64,000 nucleotides of DNA from SCGC-AAA076-P13 sp905478035 (GCA_943846785.1 OX044367.1:620001-684000), one strand, 5' to 3'. Shown: positions 15,981-25,431, numbered from the stretch's first letter. The notes: generated from the sequence alone by a model not told the origin. Made by a program: numbers and translations.

Positions 15981-17366
15981 ATGAATTTTAAAAAAATTAA
16001 GCACATTCATTTTATAGGAATCGGCGGATCTGGAATGATAGGTATCGCTAGAGTGCTTTTAAAAAAAGGATACAAGATATCTGGATCAGATCTTGCTGAA
16101 ACCTCTGAATTAAAGAAACTCAATAAGAGTGGGGCGAAAGTTTATATTGGACATAAGCAGGCAAATATAAAAAAAGCAAATCTCATTGTTGTCTCATCAG
16201 CGATAGATGCAAAAAATCCTGAGATTATCGAAGCTAAAAAAAATTCCATAACGATCATCCCAAGAGCTGAGATGCTAGGAAGCTTGATGAAAGGTTATGA
16301 AAGTATAGCTATCGCTGGAAGTCACGGAAAAACAACAACAACTAGCATGATTGCAAAAATATATACTGTTGCAATGCTAAGTCCCACATATGTAGTTGGA
16401 GGTAAAGTATTAAGTACTAATGAAAACTCAGATCTTGGAGAAGGAAAGCATTTAATAGCTGAGGCAGATGAAAGTGATGGATCTTTTATTCATTTACAAC
16501 CTGATATAGCAGTTTTAACTAATATTGATGATGATCACCTCGTTCATTATGATAACAACTTTGAAAATCTTCTAAATTCGTTTGTAAGGTTTTCTGAAAA
16601 TGTTCCATTTTATGGATATCTCATTATTAATATTGATGATAAAAATATAAAGAAAATTTCGAAGCGAATTTCAAGAAAGCAAATTTCTTTTGGCAAATCT
16701 AGTCATGCTGATTATCAAATTCAGGATACTTTCTTTGATAAAGGTTGGCATCATTTTAAAATTGTAATTAATAAAAAAGTTCATAAATTTAAGATACAGC
16801 TTCCAGGCATTCATAATGTTTACAATGCAGCAGCAGCAATTGCAGTTTCGATGGAAGAAGGAATACCTATTAAAGCTATTAAAAATGGAATAGCAGACTT
16901 TAACGGAGTTGGAAGGAGGTATGAAAAACACAAAATCAACATAAAATCTTCATCTAAAATACTTATCGATGATTATGGCCATCATCCCATTGAAGTACTT
17001 TCTACAATCCAAGCATACAAAGAAGAATTTCCAAATAGAAAAACTTTGATGATTTTTCAGCCGCATAGATTTTCTAGAACAGCGCAATTATTTGATGACT
17101 TTGTGAAAGTTCTTAAAAAAGTTGACACTTTATTTTTATTAGATATTTATGCTGCAAGTGAGAAGCCTATAAAAGGAATTGATTCAAGAACAATTGTTGA
17201 AACGTTAAAGCAACAAGGCCATAAGGATGTTACTTATGTTAAAAATCATGATGATATAAATGATCTAATAATGAAAAGAAAAGATGACTTCGAAATTTTA
17301 ATTACGCAGGGTGCTGGAAGCGTATCATCAGTTTGTAATTCAATAATAAGCGAATGGAAAGCATAA
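15981..17366 (+). CDS. murC: UDP-MurNAc:L-alanine ligase
   Basis: MurC adds the first amino acid, L-Ala, to UDP-MurNAc. N-terminal HFIGIGGSGMIGIA (about 10-23), ATP loop AGSHGKTTTT (about 111-120), AEADESDGSF near 167-176, NIDDDHLVHYDN and C-terminal DDYGHHPIEV and FQPHRFSRT all match. Length 461 residues is standard. One base separates it from murG; its stop overlaps ddl by 13 bases. A minus-strand open frame inside (16671-16931) is a shadow. Confidence 0.97.
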   Translation: MNFKKIKHIHFIGIGGSGMIGIARVLLKKGYKISGSDLAETSELKKLNKSGAKVYIGHKQANIKKANLIVVSSAIDAKNPEIIEAKKNSITIIPRAEMLGSLMKGYESIAIAGSHGKTTTTSMIAKIYTVAMLSPTYVVGGKVLSTNENSDLGEGKHLIAEADESDGSFIHLQPDIAVLTNIDDDHLVHYDNNFENLLNSFVRFSENVPFYGYLIINIDDKNIKKISKRISRKQISFGKSSHADYQIQDTFFDKGWHHFKIVINKKVHKFKIQLPGIHNVYNAAAAIAVSMEEGIPIKAIKNGIADFNGVGRRYEKHKINIKSSSKILIDDYGHHPIEVLSTIQAYKEEFPNRKTLMIFQPHRFSRTAQLFDDFVKVLKKVDTLFLLDIYAASEKPIKGIDSRTIVETLKQQGHKDVTYVKNHDDINDLIMKRKDDFEILITQGAGSVSSVCNSIISEWKA

Positions 17367-18259
17367 ATAAAATTGCCGTACTTTATGGAGGCTCTTCTGC
17401 AGAAAGGGAGGTATCAATTGAGAGCGGAAAAAGAGTTTATAATGCAATCATAGATCTTGGTTATTGCTGTGAGAAGTTTGATATAAATAATATTGATGGC
17501 TTACATAATCTAACTAATTTTGACTTCATTTTTATAGCCCTTCATGGAGAAGAAGGCGAAAGTGGTAATTTGCAGAAACAACTTGAATCAATTGGGTTGC
17601 CTTTTACTGGATCTAACTCAGAGTCTTGTTCATATAGTTGGGATAAATCAATTAGTAAAGATTTAATTAGGAAAAATGGAATAAAAACACCTGATTCAAT
17701 TCAAATAAATAATTCTTTAAATTTTAATAGAAGTTATGATGATATTCCTTTTGATCATTTTTTTATTAAACCCTCAATGGATGGTTCAAGCATTAATATT
17801 TTTGAGATTAAGAATGAAAATGAATATAGAAAAACATTAGAACAATTGAGAGACCTAAATGGGCCATTTATTCTTGAAGAAGCCATTAAACATAAAGAAT
17901 TTACTGTAACAATTATTGGAGATTCAGTTTTACCTCCTTTAGAGATCAAAACTCAAAATAGTTTTTACGATTATGAAGCTAAATATTTATCTGATGATAC
18001 TGACTTGGTTGAAGCAAAATATGGCAATGAATGGCTAGTTAATATAAAAGACTTTGCTAAAAATTCTTATCAAGCATTAGGATGTACCGGATGGGCCCGA
18101 GTTGATATTCTAGAAGACAAAGATGGAGAATTTTATTTTTTAGAATTGAATTCTAGTCCTGGGATGACTTCACATAGCTGCGTTCCAAAATCAGGTGAGT
18201 TTATGGGCTTGAGTTACAATGAAGTTGTTAAAAAAATAATCGATGCATCAGTTTCTTAA
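17354..18259 (+). CDS. ddl: D-alanine--D-alanine ligase
   Basis: Ddl joins two D-Ala for use by MurF; D-Ala comes from Alr, encoded at 22662. An ATP-grasp enzyme: N-terminal VLYGGSSAEREVS (about 9-21), FIKPSMDGSSI near 136-146, FILEEAIKHKEFTV near 175-188, and the metal-binding end with ARVDILEDKDG and FYFLELNSSPGMTSHS. Length 301 residues, normal for DdlB type. It begins 13 bases inside murC and overlaps ftsQ by 17 bases, the usual murC-ddlB-ftsQ order. Confidence 0.96.
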   Translation: MESINKIAVLYGGSSAEREVSIESGKRVYNAIIDLGYCCEKFDINNIDGLHNLTNFDFIFIALHGEEGESGNLQKQLESIGLPFTGSNSESCSYSWDKSISKDLIRKNGIKTPDSIQINNSLNFNRSYDDIPFDHFFIKPSMDGSSINIFEIKNENEYRKTLEQLRDLNGPFILEEAIKHKEFTVTIIGDSVLPPLEIKTQNSFYDYEAKYLSDDTDLVEAKYGNEWLVNIKDFAKNSYQALGCTGWARVDILEDKDGEFYFLELNSSPGMTSHSCVPKSGEFMGLSYNEVVKKIIDASVS

Positions 18260-18875
18260 ATACTTATTTACAATCTATTTTTTTATCAGTTTTAATACTT
18301 TTTTAAATGCTAGCAATTTAATTGTTGATATTAATTATGAATCTGGAATGCAACTGGATTCCCAAAAGAACTTTAACAAAAGATTGTCTTTGGTAACTTC
18401 TAAAAAAGAACTAAGAAGATTGCTGGATAGTCAAGACTGGATTTCCTCCTATTCAATGCGATCTCTCCCATTTAAAAATGAAGTTAAAATTTCTATAACT
18501 AATAGAACTCCAATTTTTATTCTTAATAAGAATTTCTATATTGATAAAAACTTAAAAAAATTTCAATTTGATTCTACAGTCACATCTTTGGTAAATGTTG
18601 ATGGCGATATAAAAGATCTTAACGATGTCATGTTATTGCTTAATCTTTTCTCAATATATGAGGACACTGAATTTGCACTTATTTCTATTGACTTCAATCA
18701 CACTAGAGGTTGGCTGGTAAATACAAATAGTTCTGAAATAAAGCTTGGCAAAGAATTAGATTTTAAAAAGATTAAAAATATCAAAGACACATTAAATTAC
18801 TTGTACGATAAAAGAAAAATACCTAAGATAATAGATCTTAGATACAAAGATGGAGCAGCTCTAAAATATGGCTAA
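18243..18875 (+). CDS. ftsQ: Cell division protein FtsQ
   Basis: FtsQ anchors the FtsQLB subcomplex that licenses septal synthesis. The product is 210 residues, shorter than E. coli (276): a very short cytoplasmic tip, one membrane segment (about 7-23), a POTRA-like region (about 25-90) with an internal KNEVKISITNRTPIF segment matching the typical VxVxExxP pattern, and a beta domain to the end. Identity is low, so the call relies partly on position between ddl and ftsA. Its stop overlaps ftsA by 8 bases. Confidence 0.9.
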   Translation: MHQFLKYLFTIYFFISFNTFLNASNLIVDINYESGMQLDSQKNFNKRLSLVTSKKELRRLLDSQDWISSYSMRSLPFKNEVKISITNRTPIFILNKNFYIDKNLKKFQFDSTVTSLVNVDGDIKDLNDVMLLLNLFSIYEDTEFALISIDFNHTRGWLVNTNSSEIKLGKELDFKKIKNIKDTLNYLYDKRKIPKIIDLRYKDGAALKYG

Positions 18876-20094
18876 TAATACAAAAAATTCTAATATGGTT
18901 GTTGGCTTAGATATTGGTACATCAAAGGTTGTCTGCATTGTTGGAAAGTATAATGAATCTAATAAGCTAGAAATAATATCGTTAGGCTCATATCCATCAA
19001 GTGGATTAAAGAAAGGCGTGGTGGTTAATATAGATGCTACAACTGATGCAATTAAAAAAGCAGTTGAACAAGCTCAGTCTATGATTGAAGAAAGAATAAA
19101 TTCTGTATATGTTGGTATTGCAGGAAATCATATCAAGAGCTTAAATTCTCAGGGTGCTGTTGGCATAAAAGATAAAGAGGTAACACCTTACGACATTGAT
19201 AGGGTTATTGATTCCGCTCAAGCAGTATCAATACCATCAGATCAAAACGTGTTGCATGTTTTACCTCAAGAATACGTTATTGATAATCAAGAGGTAAGCT
19301 TAGATCCTCTTGGGATGGCTGGAGTAAGGCTGGAAGCGAAGGTGCATTTAGTTACTTGTGCCAACAGCGCCATAAAAAATATCGAAAAATGTATTAAAAA
19401 TTGCGGTTTGTCTGTAGATGGGTTTGTTCTTGAGCAGCTAGCAAGTTCTCACTCTATATTATCTGAAGACGAAAAAGAATTAGGTGTATGTTTGGTTGAT
19501 ATTGGAGGAGGAACAACTGATATAGCAATTTTTAACTCAGGCTCAATTGTTTTTACAGGAGTTATTCCTATTGCAGGTGATCAAGTGACAAGTGATATTG
19601 CTCAAGCATTAAGAACACCTACACCACAAGCCGAAGAAATTAAACAAAAACACGGATGCGCTGTAGCAGAATTTACAAAAGAGGATGAAAGTATAGAAGT
19701 TCCTGGGGTTGGTGGGAGACCAACAAGAGAGCTTTCCAGATCATCTCTCGCTGATATTGTTCAACCTCGTTATACAGAACTTTTTGAATTAGTAAAAGCT
19801 GAAATCACAAGAAATGGATTTGAAGATAAAATTTCTGCAGGGGTAGTTTTTACTGGAGGAACTTCAAAGATGGAGGGCGTGGTTGAATTAGCAGAGTCAA
19901 TCTTTCAGACATCGGTAAGATTAGGCATTCCTAATAAATTCTCTGGAATGGAAAGCATTCTGCAAAATCCAATATATGCGACATCAATTGGTCTTGTTGA
20001 TCATGGCCACAAACAAATGAGTGATGGGCTTATTGCTGAACAGGGCCAGAGCTGGCTTTCTAAACTTTTAAAAATAGTTAAAAGTGAGTATTGA
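18868..20094 (+). CDS. ftsA: Cell division protein FtsA
   Basis: FtsA is the actin-like membrane tether of FtsZ. ATPase motifs: VGLDIGTSKVVCIVG (about 12-26), LVDIGGGTTDIAIF near 208-221 and FTGGTSKMEG near 326-335. The last residues, QSWLSKLLKIVKSEY, form the expected amphipathic membrane-targeting helix. Length 408. This is the last gene of the cluster: ftsZ, its obligate partner and normal downstream neighbour, lies instead 14 kb upstream. The next gene, rpsF, has its own promoter, whose -35 overlaps the ftsA stop. Confidence 0.97.
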   Translation: MANNTKNSNMVVGLDIGTSKVVCIVGKYNESNKLEIISLGSYPSSGLKKGVVVNIDATTDAIKKAVEQAQSMIEERINSVYVGIAGNHIKSLNSQGAVGIKDKEVTPYDIDRVIDSAQAVSIPSDQNVLHVLPQEYVIDNQEVSLDPLGMAGVRLEAKVHLVTCANSAIKNIEKCIKNCGLSVDGFVLEQLASSHSILSEDEKELGVCLVDIGGGTTDIAIFNSGSIVFTGVIPIAGDQVTSDIAQALRTPTPQAEEIKQKHGCAVAEFTKEDESIEVPGVGGRPTRELSRSSLADIVQPRYTELFELVKAEITRNGFEDKISAGVVFTGGTSKMEGVVELAESIFQTSVRLGIPNKFSGMESILQNPIYATSIGLVDHGHKQMSDGLIAEQGQSWLSKLLKIVKSEY

Positions 20095-20120
20095 TAACTA
20101 AATTTAATTGCTTTAGAATG
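20091..20120 (+). promoter_or_regulatory. Candidate promoter of the rpsF operon
   Basis: TTGATA (20091-20096), an 18-bp spacer and TAGAAT (20115-20120) resemble a sigma-70 promoter. It would give a leader of about 50 nt before rpsF with an AAAAGG ribosome site at 20165-20170. The -35 overlaps the ftsA stop codon. Confidence 0.45.
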
Positions 20121-20175
20121 CATTTTCCTTGGTTTGGGCTAATTAAAGCTTAAATCTATAACCAAAAGGTAAACA

Positions 20176-20598
20176 ATGAATAAATACGAAGCGGTCATAA
20201 TTTTAAATCCAAACCTTTCAACAAAAGTTGATGATTTCTTAAAAGATTTTGAAAAGTTATTAAAAGATAACTCATTTAGTATCGTTAAGACTGAAGATAT
20301 TGGAAGAAGACAATTAGCATATTCAATCAATAACCATAACAAAGGTCACTATATTATTTTTAATCTTGAAGGTGATCCATCAAAGCTTCTTGAAATTGAA
20401 ACTAAAATTAAATACAACGAATCAATAATTCGTCATTTATTTTTAGTAGTTAAAAAACATTCTGATGAAGATTCAAGTCTATTTATAGAATCCAAAAATA
20501 AGAAATCAGAGCCTACAAATGATGATGTTAAAGTTGAAAAAGTTGAAACTAAAGAAATAAAAGCTGATGATTCAGCTAACAAAAAAGGGGAAGTGTAA
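20176..20598 (+). CDS. rpsF: 30S ribosomal protein bS6
   Basis: bS6 binds the 30S platform together with bS18, encoded next. The conserved start MNKYEAVIILNPNL and RRQLAYSINNHNKGHYIIFN (given in part) mark the ferredoxin-like fold (1-95). The remaining 45 residues are an acidic and lysine-rich low-complexity tail, longer than needed for the fold and variable in the family. Ribosome site AAAAGG lies 5 bases before the ATG. The gene priB found between rpsF and rpsR in E. coli is absent. Confidence 0.96.
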   Translation: MNKYEAVIILNPNLSTKVDDFLKDFEKLLKDNSFSIVKTEDIGRRQLAYSINNHNKGHYIIFNLEGDPSKLLEIETKIKYNESIIRHLFLVVKKHSDEDSSLFIESKNKKSEPTNDDVKVEKVETKEIKADDSANKKGEV

Positions 20599-20599
20599 T

Positions 20600-20794
20600 A
20601 TGAGTAAGTATGATTTACCCAAAAATTTTGATTATAAAAATACTGATGCTTTAAGACCATTTATTACTGAGACTGGAAAAATTATTCCAGCGCGAGTAAC
20701 TGGTGTTTCTGCTGCAAATCAAAGAAAAGTTACTAAATCAATTAAGATTGCTAGATTTTTAGCACTTTTACCATATACGGACATGCACCAGTAA
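20600..20794 (+). CDS. rpsR: 30S ribosomal protein bS18
   Basis: bS18 forms a heterodimer with bS6 in the small subunit. I place the start at the ATG at 20600, giving MSKYDLPKNFDYKN; an earlier in-frame ATG lies inside rpsF and would add an unrelated leader. AAGGGG at 20585-20590 is a good ribosome site. The segment RPFITETGKIIPARVTG followed by KIARFLALLPYT is diagnostic. Product 64 residues, slightly short of E. coli (75). Confidence 0.95.
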   Translation: MSKYDLPKNFDYKNTDALRPFITETGKIIPARVTGVSAANQRKVTKSIKIARFLALLPYTDMHQ

Positions 20795-20798
20795 GATT

Positions 20799-21245
20799 AT
20801 GAAAATTATATTATTAGATAAAATACAAAGATTGGGTGAGATTGGAGATGTTGTTGAAGTTAATTCAGGCTATGCAAGAAACTTCCTAATTCCACAAAAA
20901 AAGGCAGCATTTGCTAGTGGTAAAAATATAGCTGAAGTAGAGGCAAGAAAAGATGAGCTGGCTGCAGCCTCAGCAGATCAACTAACAAGAGCTCAGGCTA
21001 GAGCAGAAGAAATTGAAGGATCTGTATGTGAGATTGCTGTTCCAGTAACAGAAGAGGGAGCTTTATATGGCTCTGTTGGAACGAGAGAAATTTCTGAAGC
21101 TTTTGTTAATGATAATGTTCAAATAGATAAAAGTGAAGTTCAGTTACCCGATGGTCCTATCAAAGAAACTGGTGAACATACTATTACTATTAGCGTTCAT
21201 CCAGAGGTTTCAGCTGAAGTTACTGTAAAAGTATTAGCTGAGTAG
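20799..21245 (+). CDS. rplI: 50S ribosomal protein bL9
   Basis: bL9 has two domains joined by a long helix and sits near the L1 stalk. The N-terminal signature MKIILLDKIQRLGEIGDVV and GYARNFLIPQKKA (about 24-36) are typical; the connecting helix (about 41-75) and C-terminal domain with GALYGSVGTREI follow. Length 148 as usual. It lies 4 bases after rpsR. The next gene, dnaB, follows after 37 bases containing a short inverted repeat. Confidence 0.97.
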   Translation: MKIILLDKIQRLGEIGDVVEVNSGYARNFLIPQKKAAFASGKNIAEVEARKDELAAASADQLTRAQARAEEIEGSVCEIAVPVTEEGALYGSVGTREISEAFVNDNVQIDKSEVQLPDGPIKETGEHTITISVHPEVSAEVTVKVLAE

Positions 21246-21258
21246 TTGTATATTTTAA

Positions 21259-21280
21259 AATATGATGTAAAAATCATATT
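21259..21280. repeat. Perfect 8-bp inverted repeat ahead of dnaB
   Basis: AATATGAT (21259-21266), GTAAAA loop, ATCATATT (21273-21280). It ends two bases before the dnaB ATG at 21283. There is no T-tract, so it is not a canonical terminator; it may be an RNA hairpin at the dnaB ribosome-entry region or an operator. Confidence 0.4.
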
Positions 21281-21282
21281 CC

Positions 21283-22662
21283 ATGTCTGACTCATCAATA
21301 AATCAAAACGAACAAGCTAGAGAAGCAGAAAGAGCTGTCTTAGGTGGTCTTATGCTTGAGACACATAGGTTTGATACGGTTATTCAAGTAATTAAAGATA
21401 ATGACTTTGATGGGAAAGATCATCAAATAATTTTTCAATCCATGTCAGAACTGATTGAAGAAAATAAGCCACTAGATCCATTAACAGTTTCAGAAAAGTT
21501 AGATAACAAAAACTCATTAAACAAAGTTGGTGGTAAAGATTATTTGATAGAGTTGGCAACATCAACCCCATCAGCCGCTAACTTAGAAGCTTATGCTGAA
21601 ATAATCAGACAACGTTCTATCACTAGAAAGCTTATCAAAACTAACTCAGAAATTTCTGAACTCATTAATAATCCTCAAGGCCAGGATGGTTTGGCACTTT
21701 TAGATAAAGCAGAAAGTATGATTTTTGCTCTTAATGATGAGTCTTCTCAAGACACAGACACTATGGAGTCTATGAAATCTTTAATTCCAAAAACCATGGA
21801 TAGACTTCATGAGTTATCCAATAAGAAGGGTGGCTTGATTGGTTCCTCAACTGGCTTTAAAGATTTAGATACAAAGCTTCAAGGTATTCAGAATGGAGAT
21901 CTAATTGTTGTCGCGGGAAGACCAAGTATGGGTAAAACATCTTTAGCCATGAATTTGGCCGAAAATGTTCTTGTAGATAATGATACCAAAGGAGCTGTTT
22001 TAATTTTTAGTTTAGAGATGCCTGGAGAGTCATTAACAACAAGAATGCTATCAGGCATGAGTAAATTAAATCAACAAAATGTTAGATCTGGAATGCTTAA
22101 AGATAATGAACTAAAACTTTTACTACAAGAGGGTGAAAGATTAAAAAATTTACCTCTATGGATAGATGATAGTTCTTTATTGTCACCCATGGAATTAAGA
22201 GCCAAGGCAAGAAGACTTGCCAGACAAGAAGAGCATGGACTATCTTTAATAGTTGTTGATTATCTTCAGCTTATGCAACTTCCTACATCCTCAGAAAATA
22301 GAGTTAATCAAATATCTGAAATTTCAAGATCATTAAAATCTCTTGCAAAAGAGTTACAGGTTCCTGTTATAGCACTTTCCCAGTTAAATAGGGCAGTTGA
22401 ACAAAGACCAAATAAAAGACCAATTATGGCAGATTTACGAGACTCAGGAGCTATCGAACAAGATGCAGACGTAATCTTGTTTATTTATAGAGATGAGGTT
22501 TATAACGAAGATTCTGATCAAGGGAATAAAGCTGAAATAATTATTGGTAAGCAAAGAAATGGGCCTATTGGGACTGTTAATCTTACTTTCCTCAAAGAAT
22601 ATACCCGTTTTGAAAATTTTGCGAACGATGGGTATTCCGATGACTACTCGAACAACTTCTAA
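21283..22662 (+). CDS. dnaB: Replicative DNA helicase
   Basis: DnaB is the hexameric 5'-3' helicase at the replication fork. N-terminal domain with EAERAVLGGLML (about 13-24); RecA-like C-terminal domain with Walker A GRPSMGKTS (about 212-220), Walker B VVDYLQLM and the arginine-finger region RPIMADLRDSGAIEQDAD (about 384-401). Length 459. No ribosome site is evident; an inverted repeat occupies that place. The rplI-dnaB-alr order is conserved in gammaproteobacteria. The stop shares one base with the alr ATG (TAATG). Confidence 0.97.
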   Translation: MSDSSINQNEQAREAERAVLGGLMLETHRFDTVIQVIKDNDFDGKDHQIIFQSMSELIEENKPLDPLTVSEKLDNKNSLNKVGGKDYLIELATSTPSAANLEAYAEIIRQRSITRKLIKTNSEISELINNPQGQDGLALLDKAESMIFALNDESSQDTDTMESMKSLIPKTMDRLHELSNKKGGLIGSSTGFKDLDTKLQGIQNGDLIVVAGRPSMGKTSLAMNLAENVLVDNDTKGAVLIFSLEMPGESLTTRMLSGMSKLNQQNVRSGMLKDNELKLLLQEGERLKNLPLWIDDSSLLSPMELRAKARRLARQEEHGLSLIVVDYLQLMQLPTSSENRVNQISEISRSLKSLAKELQVPVIALSQLNRAVEQRPNKRPIMADLRDSGAIEQDADVILFIYRDEVYNEDSDQGNKAEIIIGKQRNGPIGTVNLTFLKEYTRFENFANDGYSDDYSNNF

Positions 22663-23720
22663 TGACAAGAGCTACATCTGAGCTCTTAATTGAACCTTCA
22701 ATAATTAGAGATAATATTTTATATCTCAAGAGTTGTATAAAAAACTCATCAAATTTTATGGCAATTATAAAATCAGATTCTTATGGTCATATCCTCCAAA
22801 ATGTAGTCAGAGACATTGATGATATTGTCGATGGTTATGGGGTTGTAAGGCTTGAGGAGGCAATAAAAATAAGAAAGATATCTTCAAAGAAAATTTTATT
22901 AATGCAAGGTGTTTATTCAGAAGAAGATTTCAAAGAAGCTCAAGAGTATTCCTTAGATTTAGTTATACACAACAAGCACCAATTTGAAATAATTAAGTTA
23001 AATAATGTGTTTACAAATCTATGGTTTAAAATTAATACAGGAATGAACAGGTTAGGTTTTGATGAAGACGAGTTCCTTGATATATATGATTCCTTTTTAT
23101 CTGATAAGAAGTTTACTTTGATGTCTCATTTATCAGCATCAAATGTTCCAGATGACCAATCCAATAAAAATCAATTCGAACGCTTTGATAAATTAAGCAA
23201 TAAATTACATTCAGATATTTTAAGAAGTATTGCTAATACAGGATGTATTTTAAATTTTCCAGAAAAATCATTTGATTGGGTTAGAGTTGGTATAGGTATT
23301 TTTGGAGGATATATTGGCAATAGTGAGTTAAAAACCGCAATGACACTTCGATCGCCAATTATAAATATAAGAAAAATACAGCAAGGAGAAAGAGTTGGTT
23401 ATGATGGGCGAGCTCTAGCAGAAAAAGAAATGAAAATTGCAACTATTTATTGTGGCTATGCCGATGGACTACCTCATCATATTAAAGATGGGACTCAGGT
23501 GATGATTAATAGTCATATGGCAAATATTTTTGGAAAAGTTAGTATGGATGTCTGTACAGTTGATGTAACAGATATTTCTGAATGCAAAATTGGAGATTAT
23601 TGTGAATTTTTTTCACCTGACTTATCGATAAATAATATTACTTCTTCCAACAATCTGATCTCTTATGATCTTATGATTAGAATTAAATCTAGAGTTAAGA
23701 GAATTTATAAAAATTTATAG
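22662..23720 (+). CDS. alr: Alanine racemase
   Basis: Alr is a PLP enzyme that interconverts L- and D-alanine, feeding Ddl and MurF. PLP-binding Lys37 lies in AIIKSDSYGH (34-43), a variant of the usual VKANAYGHG. The second catalytic base region reads VGYDGRALAEKE with the C-terminal domain containing YCGYADGLP and FGKVSMDVCTVDVT. Length 352. It starts on the last base of dnaB. An 83-base gap with an octamer repeat follows. Confidence 0.95.
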   Translation: MTRATSELLIEPSIIRDNILYLKSCIKNSSNFMAIIKSDSYGHILQNVVRDIDDIVDGYGVVRLEEAIKIRKISSKKILLMQGVYSEEDFKEAQEYSLDLVIHNKHQFEIIKLNNVFTNLWFKINTGMNRLGFDEDEFLDIYDSFLSDKKFTLMSHLSASNVPDDQSNKNQFERFDKLSNKLHSDILRSIANTGCILNFPEKSFDWVRVGIGIFGGYIGNSELKTAMTLRSPIINIRKIQQGERVGYDGRALAEKEMKIATIYCGYADGLPHHIKDGTQVMINSHMANIFGKVSMDVCTVDVTDISECKIGDYCEFFSPDLSINNITSSNNLISYDLMIRIKSRVKRIYKNL

Positions 23721-23760
23721 TTTTATTTGTTAAATTTGTAAATATTATTTCACTAATTTA

Positions 23761-23784
23761 GTTATTCTGTTATTCTGTTATCCC
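23761..23784 (+). repeat. Three tandem octamers upstream of pyrG
   Basis: GTTATTCT, GTTATTCT, GTTATCCC lie head to tail. TTGTAA (23736-23741) and the TAGTTA at 23759 could be a weak promoter overlapping the first copy. A 9-codon frame (23788-23817, MNRLSDGKY) overlaps the pyrG start out of frame. A regulatory role is possible but unproven. Confidence 0.3.
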
Positions 23785-23803
23785 ATCATGAATCGTTTAT
23801 CTG

Positions 23804-25429
23804 ATGGCAAATACTAAGTACATTTTTATTACTGGAGGAGTGGTATCATCACTCGGAAAAGGTATAGCTGCAGCTTCATTAGGAGCATTATTAGAATCAA
23901 GAGGCTTGTCAGTCTCTTTAATTAAGGTCGATCCATATATAAATGTTGATCCTGGAACCATGAGCCCATTTCAGCATGGTGAAGTATTTGTTACTAATGA
24001 TGGAACAGAAACAGATCTCGATCTTGGACACTATGAAAGATTTGTTAGGTTTGAAGCTTCAAAAAAAAATAATTTTACTGCAGGAAAAGTTTACGAAACA
24101 GTAATTAGAAATGAAAGAAAAGGTAAGTATTTAGGAGGAACCGTTCAGGTCATACCTCATATTACTAATGAAATTAAGAAAAGAATAAAAGAAGGCGGTC
24201 AAGGCAAAGACATAGCGATTGTAGAAATTGGTGGAACTGTCGGAGATATTGAAAGTCAACCATTTGTAGAAGCTATTAGGCAAATGGCTTTAGAAATGCC
24301 TACTTCTTCATGGGCGTTCATACATCTTACTCTTGTACCTTTTATCAAAGCTTCAGGTGAGCTAAAAACAAAGCCAACTCAACACTCTGTTAAAGAGTTA
24401 AGAGCATTAGGTATAAGCCCGGATTGCTTAATATGTAGGTCTGAACAAGAATTACCTAAAGATGAAAAAAAGAAAATAGCACTCTTTTGTTCGGTTCAAC
24501 AAGACAATGTTATTTCAATGCACGATGTTGAGACAGTCTATTCAATCCCACTTTTACTAAATAAACAAAAAGTAGATCAAATAATACTGAATAAGCTAAA
24601 AATTAAAACTACTGAACCAAAATTATCAGATTGGAAGAGAGTAGTTAAGGCAAGTTTGAAACCTCAGAAAGAGGTTAATGTAGCTTTTGTTGGTAAATAT
24701 ACTGAACTTCAGGATTCATACAAGTCGATTAATGAGGCTCTTGAGCATGCTGGAATAAAACACAAAACAAAAGTTAATATAAATTTTGTTTTAGCAGAGA
24801 CTATTACTTCTAAAAATGTGAAAAAAATCTTATCCTCAAGTGATGCAGTATTAGTTCCTGGTGGTTTTGGAGACAGGGGTGTTGAGGGGATGATACTTGC
24901 ATGTAAATATGCCCGTGAAAATAAAATACCATATCTTGGAATTTGCTTAGGCATGCAAGTTGCACTTATTGAGTATGCAAGAAATATTTTGAAACTTAAG
25001 GGAGCTCATAGTACTGAATTTGATTCTAAAACCAAGCACCCCATTGTTGCTTTAATTACAGAATGGAATGATATATCTGGCAAGCAAGAGCAAAGAGATA
25101 AAAATTCAGATATGGGCGGAACAATGCGCTTAGGTGGTCAAGTTTGCAAATTAAAGAAATCCTCCAATGCATACAAGATGTACAAAAATGAAGAAATTGT
25201 TGAAAGACACAGGCATAGATATGAAGTAAATCCTCATTATATAGATCAGCTATCAAGTGCTGGGTTGGATATTGTCGGAAAATCAGAAGATGGTAAGCTT
25301 GTAGAAATGATTGAAATTAGTGACCATAAATGGTTCCTTGCATGTCAGTTCCATCCTGAGTTTACTTCTAACCCTAGAGATGGACATCCTATATTTAATA
25401 GCTACATTAAGAGTACAATAACTAAATAA
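23804..25429 (+). CDS. pyrG: CTP synthase
   Basis: PyrG aminates UTP to CTP using glutamine. Synthetase domain 1-265 opens with KYIFITGGVVSSLGKGI (5-21) and contains KVDPYINVDPGTMSP. The glutamine amidotransferase domain (about 290-541) has the oxyanion and nucleophile segment GICLGMQVA (Cys about 383) and the His-Glu pair in CQFHPEFTS. Length 541, standard. It has no clear ribosome-binding site. kdsA follows after two bases. Confidence 0.98.
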   Translation: MANTKYIFITGGVVSSLGKGIAAASLGALLESRGLSVSLIKVDPYINVDPGTMSPFQHGEVFVTNDGTETDLDLGHYERFVRFEASKKNNFTAGKVYETVIRNERKGKYLGGTVQVIPHITNEIKKRIKEGGQGKDIAIVEIGGTVGDIESQPFVEAIRQMALEMPTSSWAFIHLTLVPFIKASGELKTKPTQHSVKELRALGISPDCLICRSEQELPKDEKKKIALFCSVQQDNVISMHDVETVYSIPLLLNKQKVDQIILNKLKIKTTEPKLSDWKRVVKASLKPQKEVNVAFVGKYTELQDSYKSINEALEHAGIKHKTKVNINFVLAETITSKNVKKILSSSDAVLVPGGFGDRGVEGMILACKYARENKIPYLGICLGMQVALIEYARNILKLKGAHSTEFDSKTKHPIVALITEWNDISGKQEQRDKNSDMGGTMRLGGQVCKLKKSSNAYKMYKNEEIVERHRHRYEVNPHYIDQLSSAGLDIVGKSEDGKLVEMIEISDHKWFLACQFHPEFTSNPRDGHPIFNSYIKSTITK

Positions 25430-25431
25430 TT

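Noticed and set aside
20121..20175. S6:S18 autoregulatory leader motif upstream of rpsF
   Set aside because: A leader of suitable length exists, but I could not draw a convincing conserved hairpin with the expected bulge.
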